Part shown: one piece after another, positions 27,351 through 38,836 of the stretch
Position numbering within the stretch: the stretch's first letter is position 1
How the letters are laid out: the number at the start of each line of letters is the position of its first letter
Assembly: GCA_902533445.1 (NCBI GenBank)
Contig: CACALX010000005.1
Coordinates: 40,939 to 104,938 of the forward strand
Length of the DNA stretch: 64,000 bases
Direction of reading: 5' to 3'
Origin: an uncultured Pelagibacteraceae bacterium
Lineage (GTDB): Bacteria; Pseudomonadota; Alphaproteobacteria; Pelagibacterales; Pelagibacteraceae
Made by a program: the position numbers and the translations under genes
The notes under the pieces: generated by a model
Seen by the model: the letters and a program-made list of their open reading frames with translations, nothing else
Databases searched by the model: none
What the model was told of the DNA's origin: nothing

Positions 27351-28729
27351 AAAATTTTACCCAAAATATATTGTTTAATATTTTTAAGATTGTTATCTAT
27401 TATACTATAGTTTTCTTTTTCATCCAAAACAAACTTTAGTTCATCTGGTAAATCAGATTTCAAATTTATAGCCTTTAAAATTGCATCTGGAAATTTACTG
27501 GGGTGTGCTGTTGCGAGAACAATATTGTTGCCTTTTAAATTGTGTTTATCAAAAGCGCCATAACCTATTGCTGTGTGTGGATCTAAAACCATATTATATT
27601 TTTTATAGGTATTTTTTATTACGTCTAGTGTTTCCTGCTCGCTCATTCTTGCTGATAAAAAATCTTGATTAATTTTTTTTAATTTATCATCGTCAATTAT
27701 ATATTTACCATTATGCTTAATATGTTTCATATCATCTAAAGTTTGGGAACTATCATGGTTATTTAAATCATAAATTAATCTTTCAAAATTACTAGCAATT
27801 TGAATATCCATGCTTGGCGAAATTGTTTCAGAGACATGTTCAGCCTCGTATTTGCCTTTAGATATAGCTCTATGCAAAATATCATTTTGATTTGTCGCTA
27901 CTATCAATTTATTTATTGGAAGACCTAATTTTTTTGCCAAATAACCAGCATAAACATCTCCAAAATTTCCTGTTGGAACTGAAAAATTTATTGGTTTGTT
28001 GTTATCATCAACTGAAAAGTAACAATAAAAATAATACACACTTTGAGCAATAATTCGGGCCCAATTGATTGAATTCACACCAGACATATTTATCTGATTA
28101 GAAAATTCTTTATCTGAAAACATGGATTTAACTAAATTTTGACAGTCGTCAAAATTACCCTTAATAGCAATATTAAATACATTCTCAATTTTTCCAGTTG
28201 TCATTAGTTTTCTTTGAACTGGTGAAATCCGATTGTGAGGATGAAGAACAAAAATATTTAAATTCTTTTTTCCTCTAATTGCATCAATGGCAGCTGCACC
28301 CGTATCTCCAGATGTTGCAACTACTATATTTATTTTTTCATTTTGATTATTTAAATAGTATTCATAAAAATTTCCTAAAAGTTGCATAGCAATATCTTTA
28401 AAAGCTAAGGTAGGACCATGAAATAATTCCAGAACAAATCGATCACCTACTTTTAAAAGCTCAATAACATTATCTTTTCTAAAAACTGAATAGGAATTAT
28501 CTATAATTTTACTTAAAACATCTTCAGAGATAAAATTACCAATAAACGGGTGAATAATTTTCTTTGCTAAATCTGAATAACTAAGTTTTTTAAGATCATT
28601 TATTTCAGACTCTGAATATTTGTGTAAAGTCTCTGGAATAAAAAGACCACCATCATCAGCAAGACCTTTAATAAAAACATCCTTAAATTCATATGTTTTT
28701 GAAGTATTTCTAGTGCTGACGTATCTCAT
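27347..28729 (-). CDS. thrC: Threonine synthase
   Basis: A 460-residue PLP enzyme converting O-phosphohomoserine to threonine. The N-terminus MRYVSTRNTSKTYEFKDV and LADDGGLFIPE are family hallmarks. The PLP lysine is in HGPTLAFKDIAMQLLG and the phosphate-binding loop is VATSGDTGAAAIDAI. SVPTGNFGDVYAGYLAKKLG is another conserved block. Long (type 1) form, as in proteobacteria. It is joined to surf1 by a one-base TAATG overlap and to the peroxiredoxin gene by ATGA. Confidence 0.97.
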   Translation of the reverse strand: MRYVSTRNTSKTYEFKDVFIKGLADDGGLFIPETLHKYSESEINDLKKLSYSDLAKKIIHPFIGNFISEDVLSKIIDNSYSVFRKDNVIELLKVGDRFVLELFHGPTLAFKDIAMQLLGNFYEYYLNNQNEKINIVVATSGDTGAAAIDAIRGKKNLNIFVLHPHNRISPVQRKLMTTGKIENVFNIAIKGNFDDCQNLVKSMFSDKEFSNQINMSGVNSINWARIIAQSVYYFYCYFSVDDNNKPINFSVPTGNFGDVYAGYLAKKLGLPINKLIVATNQNDILHRAISKGKYEAEHVSETISPSMDIQIASNFERLIYDLNNHDSSQTLDDMKHIKHNGKYIIDDDKLKKINQDFLSARMSEQETLDVIKNTYKKYNMVLDPHTAIGYGAFDKHNLKGNNIVLATAHPSKFPDAILKAINLKSDLPDELKFVLDEKENYSIIDNNLKNIKQYILGKIL

Positions 28730-29382
28730 TAATAATTTTTTTTTCTAAAGTATAAATATATTAAAAGAATTGAAATCGCCATCGAAAACCAAGTAATTGC
28801 ATACTTTTTATGATTATTTGAAATTTTAGCAGTGATCACTCTCGGTCTTGGGTTTTCGTAGTTACCGTTTAAATAAATAATATATTTTGAAAAGTTTTTA
28901 CCTGTAAATTTCAAAATATCTTCCCGATCTAGTGTGAACCAATAATTTTTATCTACTTCATTCTTGGGTTTGAATGAGCTTGATTTTGATTGAATCATTA
29001 AAGTACCAATAATATTTTTTTGATCAACAACATTAATCTCTGGTTTGTTTTTTTTGTCAAAAGATATCCAGCCTCTATTAATTAAATAATCTTCATTTCC
29101 TATTTTAATTGGATTAATAACTTCAAATCCAGGTTTACCAGTTTCATTAAGATTATAGAGATAAATTTGTTTTTCAAAATCAATTTGTCCTGAAGTTTTT
29201 ATTCTTAAGTAATTTTTTTTTTCTACATTTTGAAGTTCAACAGGATCGATCTTTAAAGAATTTTCAATTTGATTGATTAGATCTAATTTCCAAACCAATC
29301 TATACAATTGCCAAAAACCTAGAAACAACAAAACTAAAATTATAAAATAGACGAAAACTGAAAATAGAAGCTTATTCTTCAA
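28729..29382 (-). CDS. surf1: SURF1 family cytochrome oxidase assembly protein
   Basis: A 217-residue membrane protein that helps insert heme a into cytochrome oxidase subunit I. It has one membrane helix at each end (KLLFSVFVYFIILVLLFLGF and YAITWFSMAISILLIYLYF) flanking a periplasmic domain with YLINRGWISFDKK, as in the family. The start codon is TTG at 29382, with an in-frame stop just upstream and no Shine-Dalgarno site. It lies 10 bases after coxC, the usual alphaproteobacterial position. Confidence 0.93.
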   Translation of the reverse strand: MKNKLLFSVFVYFIILVLLFLGFWQLYRLVWKLDLINQIENSLKIDPVELQNVEKKNYLRIKTSGQIDFEKQIYLYNLNETGKPGFEVINPIKIGNEDYLINRGWISFDKKNKPEINVVDQKNIIGTLMIQSKSSSFKPKNEVDKNYWFTLDREDILKFTGKNFSKYIIYLNGNYENPRPRVITAKISNNHKKYAITWFSMAISILLIYLYFRKKNY

Positions 29383-29392
29383 GGACTAAATA

Positions 29393-30181
29393 TTAACTTC
29401 CCCAGACGTAAATTGCTGCAAATAAGAATAACCAAACAACATCAACAAAGTGCCAGTACCAAGCAGCTGCCTCAAAACCAAAGTGGTGTTCTTTAGTAAA
29501 GTGACCTAATCTTCCTCTCCATAAACAAACAGCAAGAAAAATTGTTCCAACAATTACATGGAAACCGTGAAAACCTGTTGCCATATAAAATACTGCACCA
29601 TAAATATGTCCTGAATAATCAAATGTAGCATGATGATATTCGTAAGCCTGTAACAAAGTAAAAAAGAAGCCTAGTACAACAGTTGCTGTTAATCCTTGGA
29701 TAAATCCTTTTCTATCGTCTTCTAATAAAGAGTGGTGAGCCCAAGTAACTGTGGTTCCTGATAATAATAAAACTAGTGTATTAATTAATGGAATGTCCCA
29801 TGGATCAAAAGTTTCTATGTCTTGTGGAGGCCAAACATTTCCAACAAACTCGTTTGGAAACAAACTTACATCAAAATAAGCCCAAAACCATGCAACGAAA
29901 AACATAACTTCAGAAGCAATAAATAACGTCATTCCATATCTATGATGGATTTGAACAACTGGAGTATGGTGACCTTGATGTTCAGCTTCAATCACTACAT
30001 CTCTGAACCACATATAAGCTGCATAAATTACAAGAGCTAATCCTAAATACATTCCCCAAGATACATCATTGTGCATATAAAAAATTGCTCCGATAGCCAG
30101 CACCAAACATCCAAAAGATGTAAATATAGGCCAAGGACTTGGGTCTACTAAGTGATAATCATGTTTTTTTTCAGCTGACAT
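29393..30181 (-). CDS. ctaE: Cytochrome c oxidase subunit III
   Basis: A 262-residue membrane protein, the third core subunit of the aa3-type oxidase. Seven hydrophobic helices are visible. Family motifs include HHRYGMTLFIASEVMFFVAW with the conserved Glu, TGFHGFHVIVGTIFL, and the C-terminal EAAAWYWHFVDVVWLFLF. The ATG is 10 bases after the ctaG stop. The two-subunit-III lipid-binding Glu/His residues are intact. Confidence 0.97.
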   Translation of the reverse strand: MSAEKKHDYHLVDPSPWPIFTSFGCLVLAIGAIFYMHNDVSWGMYLGLALVIYAAYMWFRDVVIEAEHQGHHTPVVQIHHRYGMTLFIASEVMFFVAWFWAYFDVSLFPNEFVGNVWPPQDIETFDPWDIPLINTLVLLLSGTTVTWAHHSLLEDDRKGFIQGLTATVVLGFFFTLLQAYEYHHATFDYSGHIYGAVFYMATGFHGFHVIVGTIFLAVCLWRGRLGHFTKEHHFGFEAAAWYWHFVDVVWLFLFAAIYVWGS

Positions 30182-30191
30182 ATTTTTTTAA

Positions 30192-30725
30192 TTATGATCG
30201 TTTATAATAATCTGTCGAGAAAAAAGTATACGACATAGTTACATCCTGTAAGTTTTTAACTGTTGGGTCATTTACCAGTTCTGGGTCCAAATAAAAAGTC
30301 ATAATATAAGTTGCCTTCTCACCAGCTTTGAGTTCCTGTTTTTCAAAGCAAAAACAGCCTAATTTACTGTAATATTTACCAAAACTTGCAGGCGAAACAT
30401 TGAAACTTGCAACTCCATAAGTTGTTTCGTCTCCATAGTTCTCAACCTCAAACTCAATTCTATTTACCTGACCAACCTTAACATCAATGACATTTGACTT
30501 AGCTTTAAAATCCCAAGTAAGATTGTTTACATTCGTATCAAATCTTACACTTACAACTTTATCTAAAACTATTTTCGGGGCTTCTTTAGATACTTGGGTT
30601 GTTCCTCCAAAGCCAGTTACACGACAAAAAAGATCATATAAGGGGACTGCTGCAAAAGACAAACCTAACATTAAACAAAAAATACCTGCTAAAAGTAATG
30701 GAGTTAATGTTTTACTCTTAATCAT
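30192..30725 (-). CDS. ctaG: Cytochrome c oxidase copper-assembly protein CtaG (Cox11 family)
   Basis: A 177-residue protein with one N-terminal membrane helix (LTPLLLAGIFCLMLGLSFAAVPLYDLFC) and a periplasmic immunoglobulin-like domain. The copper-binding motif CFCFEKQEL near residue 121 is the Cox11 signature; it delivers Cu to the CuB site of subunit I. Its start overlaps the stop of the preceding 41-codon gene as ATGA, so translation is coupled. Confidence 0.96.
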   Translation of the reverse strand: MIKSKTLTPLLLAGIFCLMLGLSFAAVPLYDLFCRVTGFGGTTQVSKEAPKIVLDKVVSVRFDTNVNNLTWDFKAKSNVIDVKVGQVNRIEFEVENYGDETTYGVASFNVSPASFGKYYSKLGCFCFEKQELKAGEKATYIMTFYLDPELVNDPTVKNLQDVTMSYTFFSTDYYKRS

Positions 30726-30847
30726 ATCTGCCTATCAAATACGCCAACGTTATATAATGTAAAAACAAACAAAAAAACCATAAAAGCTAAAATTGCTAAA
30801 GCAGTTATAATATTTTTTTTCTTTGTTTTTTTATCAGGTGTTATCAT
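30722..30847 (-). CDS. 41-residue single-pass membrane protein of the cox operon (CoxF-like)
   Basis: The minus strand encodes MITPDKKTKKKNIITALAIL... ending in NVGVFDRQI: a lysine-rich N-terminal tail, one hydrophobic helix of about 20 residues, and a short C-terminal tail. The start overlaps the ctaB stop (ATGA, 30847-30844) and the stop overlaps the ctaG start (ATGA, 30725-30722). Exact coupling at both ends fills the whole gap and argues strongly that it is translated. Many alphaproteobacteria have a small membrane protein at this place between ctaB and ctaG, sometimes called CoxF. Homology was judged by position and topology only. Confidence 0.8.
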   Translation of the reverse strand: MITPDKKTKKKNIITALAILAFMVFLFVFTLYNVGVFDRQI

Positions 30848-31755
30848 AAAATTTTATCTATTAAGAAAAATACAAAAACTAAAAACAAATATAATATCGA
30901 GTATCCAAAAATTGTTTTTGCTTTTTTTGAATCAAACTTGTTCTTCTTAAATTTATAAAGTTCAAAACATAAGTAATTATAATAAATTGTCAAAATTAAT
31001 GATGGGATTAAAAACACCAGACCGACGAAACTAATTGCATATGGAAAAACAATAACTGGAAGCATTATTAATGAGTAAACAAATATATTAAATTTTGTGC
31101 TTTCAACACCATTAGTCAATGGAAGCATTGGAATGTTTGCTTTTTTATAATCGTCAGATTTATACAAACTCAGCGCCCAAAAATGTGATGGCGTCCAAAA
31201 AAAGATAATTAGAAAAAAAGTTAATGGCTCAAGTGAGAGTGAATTAGTAGCTATAGTCCAACCAATTACAGGAGGTAATGCGCCTGCAGCGCCTCCAATT
31301 ACTATATTTTGAGGCGTTTTTCTTTTAAGCCAAACAGTATAAATCAGCACATAAAACAAAATTGTAAATAACAATAAAGCTGCTGAAACTGTATTTGCAA
31401 AATAAACTAAAGCAACAACAGAAAATATTGATAAAGCGATACCAAAAATCAAAGCTTGGTTTTTATTTACCTTACCAGTTGGTATAGGTCTTAGACAAGT
31501 TCTGGTCATTAATGCATCTAAATCAGACTCGTACCACATATTCAGCGCTCCGGCAGCACCTGCTCCAATAGAAACTAAAATTATACCAATAATGGCATCT
31601 TTAGTTGGAATAATATTTGGTGCCATCAACAAACCAACAGCGCAAGTAAAAATTACAAGAGACATTACTCTTGGCTTCATAAGTTTAAATAACTCAGAAA
31701 AATTGAATACGTCTTCTTGACTTAAATTTCTATTTTTTAACTTAGACTTAATCAT
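30844..31755 (-). CDS. ctaB: Protoheme IX farnesyltransferase
   Basis: A 303-residue UbiA-superfamily membrane enzyme that adds a farnesyl group to heme b, giving heme O for the oxidase. The prenyl-diphosphate site is NMWYESDLDALMTRTCLRPIP near residue 77 (NxxxDxxxD type) and the second Asp-rich loop is SLYKSDDYKKANIPMLP. About nine helices. It sits 30 bases after coxA, in the normal order. The ATP/prenyl precursors come from the MEP pathway, two enzymes of which (ispE, ispH) are in this window. Confidence 0.97.
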   Translation of the reverse strand: MIKSKLKNRNLSQEDVFNFSELFKLMKPRVMSLVIFTCAVGLLMAPNIIPTKDAIIGIILVSIGAGAAGALNMWYESDLDALMTRTCLRPIPTGKVNKNQALIFGIALSIFSVVALVYFANTVSAALLLFTILFYVLIYTVWLKRKTPQNIVIGGAAGALPPVIGWTIATNSLSLEPLTFFLIIFFWTPSHFWALSLYKSDDYKKANIPMLPLTNGVESTKFNIFVYSLIMLPVIVFPYAISFVGLVFLIPSLILTIYYNYLCFELYKFKKNKFDSKKAKTIFGYSILYLFLVFVFFLIDKIL

Positions 31756-31785
31756 TTAATTTTATACAAAAAATATAAATACTTT

Positions 31786-34237
<2,452 letters not shown>

Positions 34238-34298
34238 TTTTTTAACCCTATATAGAACGTCTTCAAAAAAATTACACTTTAGTTTTCGCGACAAAATA

Positions 34299-35000
34299 TC
34301 AATTTATAGAGTATTTTATGATCGATATAGCTGAAATTACTGCTGTTTCAGATCTCAATATATTCTCATTAATTTTCAATGGTTGAACTCCACTAAATTT
34401 TAGAATCTTAGCCCTTTCCTCTTCAGAAAAATCTCCTTCTGGACCTATAATTACACATGTCGGTTTATCTGTAACCTTCTTTAAATCTATTTTAGTATTT
34501 TTAGAATTTAGATCAGTAAAAATTAAATCAACTTTATTGTTATATAAAAAATCATCTAATGATTTAGGATCCTCAATATCTGGAACATTAATTCTATTTG
34601 ATTGTTCTGATGCCTCAATAATTACTTTTTCTAATCGTTCTTTATTAATCTTACGAACAATTGTTCTATCAAATATTATTGGAATAAACTTTGTAACACC
34701 TAACTCAGTTGCTTTTTGAATCATAAAGTTAAAGTAATTTGATTTAATTGGAGAAAATGCGAGCCATAATTCTTTTGGATTTTCTTTCTGTCTCAATTGT
34801 TTTGTAACATTAAATTCAACAATACCTTTTGAGATATTTAAAATTTTTGCTTCCCATTCTCCACTACTATTAAATAATGAAAACAATTCATTTTCTTTAA
34901 CTCTCATTACTTTATTTACGTAATGTGATTGAGATTTATCAAGTATATCAATTAAATTATTAGATAAACTTTTAGAAAAATATAATCTAATGTTACTCAT
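34299..35000 (-). CDS. rsmE: 16S rRNA (uracil-1498-N3)-methyltransferase
   Basis: A 233-residue SPOUT methyltransferase modifying U1498 in the ribosomal decoding region. Conserved blocks are KSNYFNFMIQKATELGVTKFIPI, the knot motif VIIGPEGDFSEEE and LRSETAVISAISI at the C-terminus. Length is close to E. coli RsmE (243). It is divergent from the dehalogenase gene with only 16 bases between the two start codons, so the promoters must overlap or reach into coding sequence. Confidence 0.95.
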   Translation of the reverse strand: MSNIRLYFSKSLSNNLIDILDKSQSHYVNKVMRVKENELFSLFNSSGEWEAKILNISKGIVEFNVTKQLRQKENPKELWLAFSPIKSNYFNFMIQKATELGVTKFIPIIFDRTIVRKINKERLEKVIIEASEQSNRINVPDIEDPKSLDDFLYNNKVDLIFTDLNSKNTKIDLKKVTDKPTCVIIGPEGDFSEEERAKILKFSGVQPLKINENILRSETAVISAISIIKYSIN

Positions 35001-35016
35001 AATATTAAATTAGTTT

Positions 35017-35682
35017 ATGAAAAATATTAAAGCAATAATTTTTGACGCTTACGGCACTTTATTCGATGTAAATTCAGCAGCAGAAAAATGTAAAGACAAA
35101 ATTGGTGATGAGTGGGAGGCTTTTGCAAATTATTGGAGAACCACACAATTGGAGTACACATGGCTTAGAAATTTAATGAAAAGACATAAAGATTTTTGGC
35201 AAATCACTGAAGACAGTTTGGATAAATCAATTAGAGTATTTAAAATAGATAATTCAATGAGGGATGAATTATTAGATCTCTATAAAATTCTCTCTCCTTT
35301 TGAGGAAGTTCCAAAAGTATTAAAATCTTTAAAAGAAAAAAATTTTAAACTAGCAATACTTTCCAATGGTACACCTTCGCTATTAAATGAATTAGTACGT
35401 AGTAATAATTTAAATAATTTATTTGATGATATTTTTTCAATAGAAGAAGTTGCTGTTTTTAAGCCTGACTCTAAAGTTTATGATATGCCGGTAAAAAAAT
35501 ATAAAATCAAAAAAAATGAAATTGCTTTTTTAAGTGCAAATACCTGGGATGTATCTGGTGGAGGCAACTATGGATACAATTCTATATGGGTAAATAGAAA
35601 TAATAATATCTTTGATAAACTTGATTATTCACCACAAAATGAAATTAAAAACTTAAATGGTCTACTTGATATAACTAAGTAG
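35017..35682 (+). CDS. L-2-haloacid dehalogenase-type HAD hydrolase
   Basis: A 221-residue HAD-superfamily enzyme. The pattern is that of type II L-2-haloacid dehalogenases: nucleophile Asp in IIFDAYGTLFDVNS, the Arg in YWRTTQLEYTWLR, Ser in AILSNGTPSLL, Lys in VFKPDSKVYDMP, and SANTWDVSGGGNYGYNSIWVNR at the C-terminal catalytic loop. It would release halide from short 2-halo acids to give 2-hydroxy acids. The true substrate cannot be told. It starts a plus-strand run with pirin and quinone oxidoreductase. Confidence 0.88.
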   Translation: MKNIKAIIFDAYGTLFDVNSAAEKCKDKIGDEWEAFANYWRTTQLEYTWLRNLMKRHKDFWQITEDSLDKSIRVFKIDNSMRDELLDLYKILSPFEEVPKVLKSLKEKNFKLAILSNGTPSLLNELVRSNNLNNLFDDIFSIEEVAVFKPDSKVYDMPVKKYKIKKNEIAFLSANTWDVSGGGNYGYNSIWVNRNNNIFDKLDYSPQNEIKNLNGLLDITK

Positions 35683-35700
35683 ATAATTATATCAACACTT

Positions 35701-36537
35701 ATGAAATCAATTGAAGTATCCAAAATTATAGAGCCTATTCCAGCATCGGATGGTGCAGGAGTAAAATTAAAAAGAAGTATTGGTGTTGAACCAAATTACT
35801 TTGATCCTTTCTTAATGCTAGACGAATTTGGATCTGAAAATAGCGAAGACTATATTGCTGGTTTTCCCCCTCACCCACATCGAGGAATTGAAACAGTTAC
35901 ATATATGTTAGCAGGAGATTTTGAACACAAAGATAGCACTGGTGGTGAAGGAAGAATGACTGCAGGCGATGTCCAGTGGATGAAAACAGGAAGTGGAATT
36001 ATTCATTCAGAAATGCCAGCTATGAAAAAAGGAAGACTTCATGGCTTTCAATTGTGGATTAACATGCCTGCTAAATTAAAAATGAGTAAGCCTGAATATA
36101 TTTATATTGATGCTGATAAAATGAGTGTTCATAAAGATGAAGATAAACAAGTAAAAGTTATTGCTGGTAAATTTGAAAATGCTGAAGGACCTGTAAAAGA
36201 TCATAATGTGGAACCAGTTTATTTTGATGTAGAGTTAAATAAAGATAAAGAGTTTAATTTTAATGTTCCATCAACTCACAATACATTTATTTATCTCATA
36301 AATGGTGAAATAGAAATTGGCAGTGAAAAGCATAATAATGTTAAGAATAGCACATTAATATTACTAACAAAAGGTGAAGAACTTAAAGTAAAAGCAAAAA
36401 CAAATGCTAAATTTCTTGTGATATCTGGAAAACCAATAAATGAGGAGATTGCAAGAGGTGGGCCTTTTGTAATGAACACTAAAGCAGAAATCTTGCAAGC
36501 TGTTCAAGATTATCATAATGGTACATTTGTAAAATAA
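35701..36537 (+). CDS. Pirin family protein
   Basis: A 278-residue bicupin. The N-terminal cupin carries the metal-binding motif FPPHPHRGIETVTYMLAGDFEHKDS near residue 60 and GDVQWMKTGSGIIHSEMP near residue 90; the C-terminal cupin ends with GKPINEEIARGGPFVMNTKAEI, a pirin family hallmark. Bacterial pirins include quercetin dioxygenases and regulators, so the role is open. It lies 18 bases after the dehalogenase and four before the quinone oxidoreductase. Confidence 0.92.
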   Translation: MKSIEVSKIIEPIPASDGAGVKLKRSIGVEPNYFDPFLMLDEFGSENSEDYIAGFPPHPHRGIETVTYMLAGDFEHKDSTGGEGRMTAGDVQWMKTGSGIIHSEMPAMKKGRLHGFQLWINMPAKLKMSKPEYIYIDADKMSVHKDEDKQVKVIAGKFENAEGPVKDHNVEPVYFDVELNKDKEFNFNVPSTHNTFIYLINGEIEIGSEKHNNVKNSTLILLTKGEELKVKAKTNAKFLVISGKPINEEIARGGPFVMNTKAEILQAVQDYHNGTFVK

Positions 36538-36540
36538 ATT

Positions 36541-37512
36541 ATGAATTCAGTTATAATTTCAAAAGCAGGTGGACCAGAAGTTTTAGAATATAAAGAACTT
36601 AAGCTTGAAGAACCAAAAGCTGATGAAGTAACAATTAAAAACCATGCTATTGGTTTAAATTATATTGATACTTATCATCGATCAGGACTTTATCCATTAA
36701 CTCTTCCCTCTCTTATTGGCTTAGAGGGAGCAGGAGAAATAACTAAAGTTAGTTCAGATGTAAAAGATTTTAAAGTTGGAGATAAAGTTGCATATTGTGC
36801 AGCTCCTCTTGGTGCTTATTCAACTCATAGAAATTATCCAACCAAAAACTTGGTAAAAGTTCCTGATAGTGTTGATTTAGAAACTGCAGCAACTTTAATG
36901 ACAAAAGGAATAACTACCTTTTATCTTTTACATAAAACTTATCCTGTAAAATCTGGAGAAGATATTTTGTTCCATGCAGCAGCTGGTGGTGTTGGTCAAA
37001 TTTTTGGACAATGGGCTAAAAGTTTAGGATGCAATGTAATTGGTACTGTTGGCTCAGATCAAAAAATAGAAAACGCAAAACAAAATGGTTACGACCATGT
37101 AATTAATTACAATAAAGATAATTTTGCTGAAAAAGTAAAAGAGATTACTGAGGGAAAAGGATTGTCTGTTGTTTATGATGGAGTTGGAAAAAATACTTTT
37201 GATGGCTCTATTGAATGTTTAAAATTAAGAGGAACGTTGGTTTCTTTTGGAAATGCATCGGGTCCTTTGGATCCGGTTAACGTTGCAAAATCGATTCAGC
37301 CAAAAGGACTTTATTTAACAAGACCAAGCATTATGCAGTATACAACAACAAGAAAAGAGCTAGATGAAGCTGCTAACAAAGTTTTTGAAATGGCTTCAAG
37401 CGGAAAAGTAAAAGTAAAAATTTCTAAAAAATATTCTTTAAAAGATATTGCTCAAGCACATAAAGATTTAGAGTCTAGAGTTCTTACTGGGCCAGCAGTT
37501 ATACTTCCCTAG
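36541..37512 (+). CDS. qor: NADPH:quinone oxidoreductase, zeta-crystallin type
   Basis: A 323-residue zinc-free medium-chain dehydrogenase. It has the N-terminal GroES-like fold (GLNYIDTYHRSGLYP, GLEGAGEITKVSSDVKDFKVGDKVAY) and the NADPH site LFHAAAGGVGQIFGQWAKSLGCNVIGTVGS. The zinc-ligand cysteines of alcohol dehydrogenases are missing, as expected. It reduces quinones or related electrophilic carbonyls. The stop shares CTAG with the stop of the converging DUF2721 gene. Confidence 0.93.
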   Translation: MNSVIISKAGGPEVLEYKELKLEEPKADEVTIKNHAIGLNYIDTYHRSGLYPLTLPSLIGLEGAGEITKVSSDVKDFKVGDKVAYCAAPLGAYSTHRNYPTKNLVKVPDSVDLETAATLMTKGITTFYLLHKTYPVKSGEDILFHAAAGGVGQIFGQWAKSLGCNVIGTVGSDQKIENAKQNGYDHVINYNKDNFAEKVKEITEGKGLSVVYDGVGKNTFDGSIECLKLRGTLVSFGNASGPLDPVNVAKSIQPKGLYLTRPSIMQYTTTRKELDEAANKVFEMASSGKVKVKISKKYSLKDIAQAHKDLESRVLTGPAVILP

Positions 37513-37913
37513 TTCACGTCTACATCCATATCTGACATATGAAGTTTTAGTGCATTTGTTGAAATTTGAATTTCTCTAATAAAAAAAATAATTGATATAA
37601 TCATCGATAAACAGCATGATCCGAAAATTACTCTCGCAGCAAATACTTCATCTAAATAAAGTGCAAATACTGTAAGCATATTAAATAGAAAGCCAAATGA
37701 AGCAAATAAAATTGTCCATCTAAGAAGTGTTATCCTGCCACTTAAATTAATAAACTGCTTTTTCCATTCTGGTGGAATATGTTTTTCATAAACATGCTCG
37801 TCATGAAGTTGACGAATTAAAATACTTAAAGAGTGAAATCTGTTGCTATAAACACTCATAAGTAATGGAATAGCCGGAAACATCAAAGCAGTGACAGTGT
37901 AATCTATGTTCAT
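37509..37913 (-). CDS. DUF2721 membrane protein
   Basis: A 134-residue protein with three hydrophobic segments (start to about residue 20, around RWTILFASFGFLFNMLTVFA, and VIFGSCCLSMIISIIFFI) and a cytoplasmic loop RFHSLSILIRQLHDEH. This matches the DUF2721 family of bacterial membrane proteins; no function is established. It is a single gene between two plus-strand neighbours. A 49-base gap to the divergent ubiA must hold its promoter. Confidence 0.82.
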   Translation of the reverse strand: MNIDYTVTALMFPAIPLLMSVYSNRFHSLSILIRQLHDEHVYEKHIPPEWKKQFINLSGRITLLRWTILFASFGFLFNMLTVFALYLDEVFAARVIFGSCCLSMIISIIFFIREIQISTNALKLHMSDMDVDVN

Positions 37914-37962
37914 ACGAATCAGTTTGATTATGAATCCACCCTTTGTTATTTACAAGTAAATT

Positions 37963-38829
37963 ATGAACCAATTAAACTTATTTATTGAATTAACTAGAAT
38001 TAAAAAACCAATCGGTTTTATGTTATTGTTTTGGCCATGCATTTGGGGACTGACTTTAGTTTATGATTTTAATTCTTCTTTAAATAATTATTTTTTTTTT
38101 GGATCACTTTTTTTAGCTGGTTCAATTTTAATGCGGTCTGCGGGTTGCATCGTTAATGATATTGTTGATAAAAATTTTGATAAAAAAGTTGAGCGTACAA
38201 AAAATAGACCAATAGCGTCGGGTAAGATTTCTGTTAAACTTGCTTTAATTTACTCTATTGTATTATGTGGATTAGCATTCTTAGTGTTAATTAATTTTAA
38301 CAAATTTACTATTTACATGGCTCTACTATCAATGCCATTAGCATTTACCTATCCATTAATGAAAAGAATTACTTATTGGCCACAATTATTTTTAGGAATT
38401 ACTTTTAATTATGGCTTAGTTTTAGCCTGGATATCAATTTCAAATGAAGTTTCTTTAGTTGCTCTTGTCTTTTATTTTGGAGCCATATTTTGGACACTCG
38501 GTTACGACACAATCTATGGATTTCAAGATATTAAAGATGACGAAATTATAGGAGTAAAATCAACTTCAATTAAATTTAAAGATGGTCCAAAAAAATTTTT
38601 ATTACTTTGTTATTTGGTATTTGTTGTCTCATTAATATTTGTAGGAATGAATATGAATTTTAAATTATTTTATTTTATGTTTTTAATTATACCGACAGCC
38701 CAACTTTTCATATTTCAAATCAAAAATTTAAACATTTCTGACACAAATGATTGCCTAGCCAAATTTAAAAGTAATAATTTATTAGGACTGATTGTGCTAA
38801 TAAATATTTTTGTTGGAAAACTAATTTAA
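37963..38829 (+). CDS. ubiA: 4-hydroxybenzoate polyprenyltransferase
   Basis: A 288-residue membrane enzyme attaching the polyprenyl tail to 4-hydroxybenzoate in ubiquinone synthesis. The first Asp-rich motif is in RSAGCIVNDIVDKNFDKKVERTKNRPIASG and the second in GYDTIYGFQDIKDDEIIGVKST, both diagnostic for UbiA. About eight helices. Ubiquinone is the substrate of the bc1 complex encoded at the left end of the window. It is seven bases before msbA. Confidence 0.95.
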   Translation: MNQLNLFIELTRIKKPIGFMLLFWPCIWGLTLVYDFNSSLNNYFFFGSLFLAGSILMRSAGCIVNDIVDKNFDKKVERTKNRPIASGKISVKLALIYSIVLCGLAFLVLINFNKFTIYMALLSMPLAFTYPLMKRITYWPQLFLGITFNYGLVLAWISISNEVSLVALVFYFGAIFWTLGYDTIYGFQDIKDDEIIGVKSTSIKFKDGPKKFLLLCYLVFVVSLIFVGMNMNFKLFYFMFLIIPTAQLFIFQIKNLNISDTNDCLAKFKSNNLLGLIVLINIFVGKLI

Positions 38830-38836
38830 TAAATTG

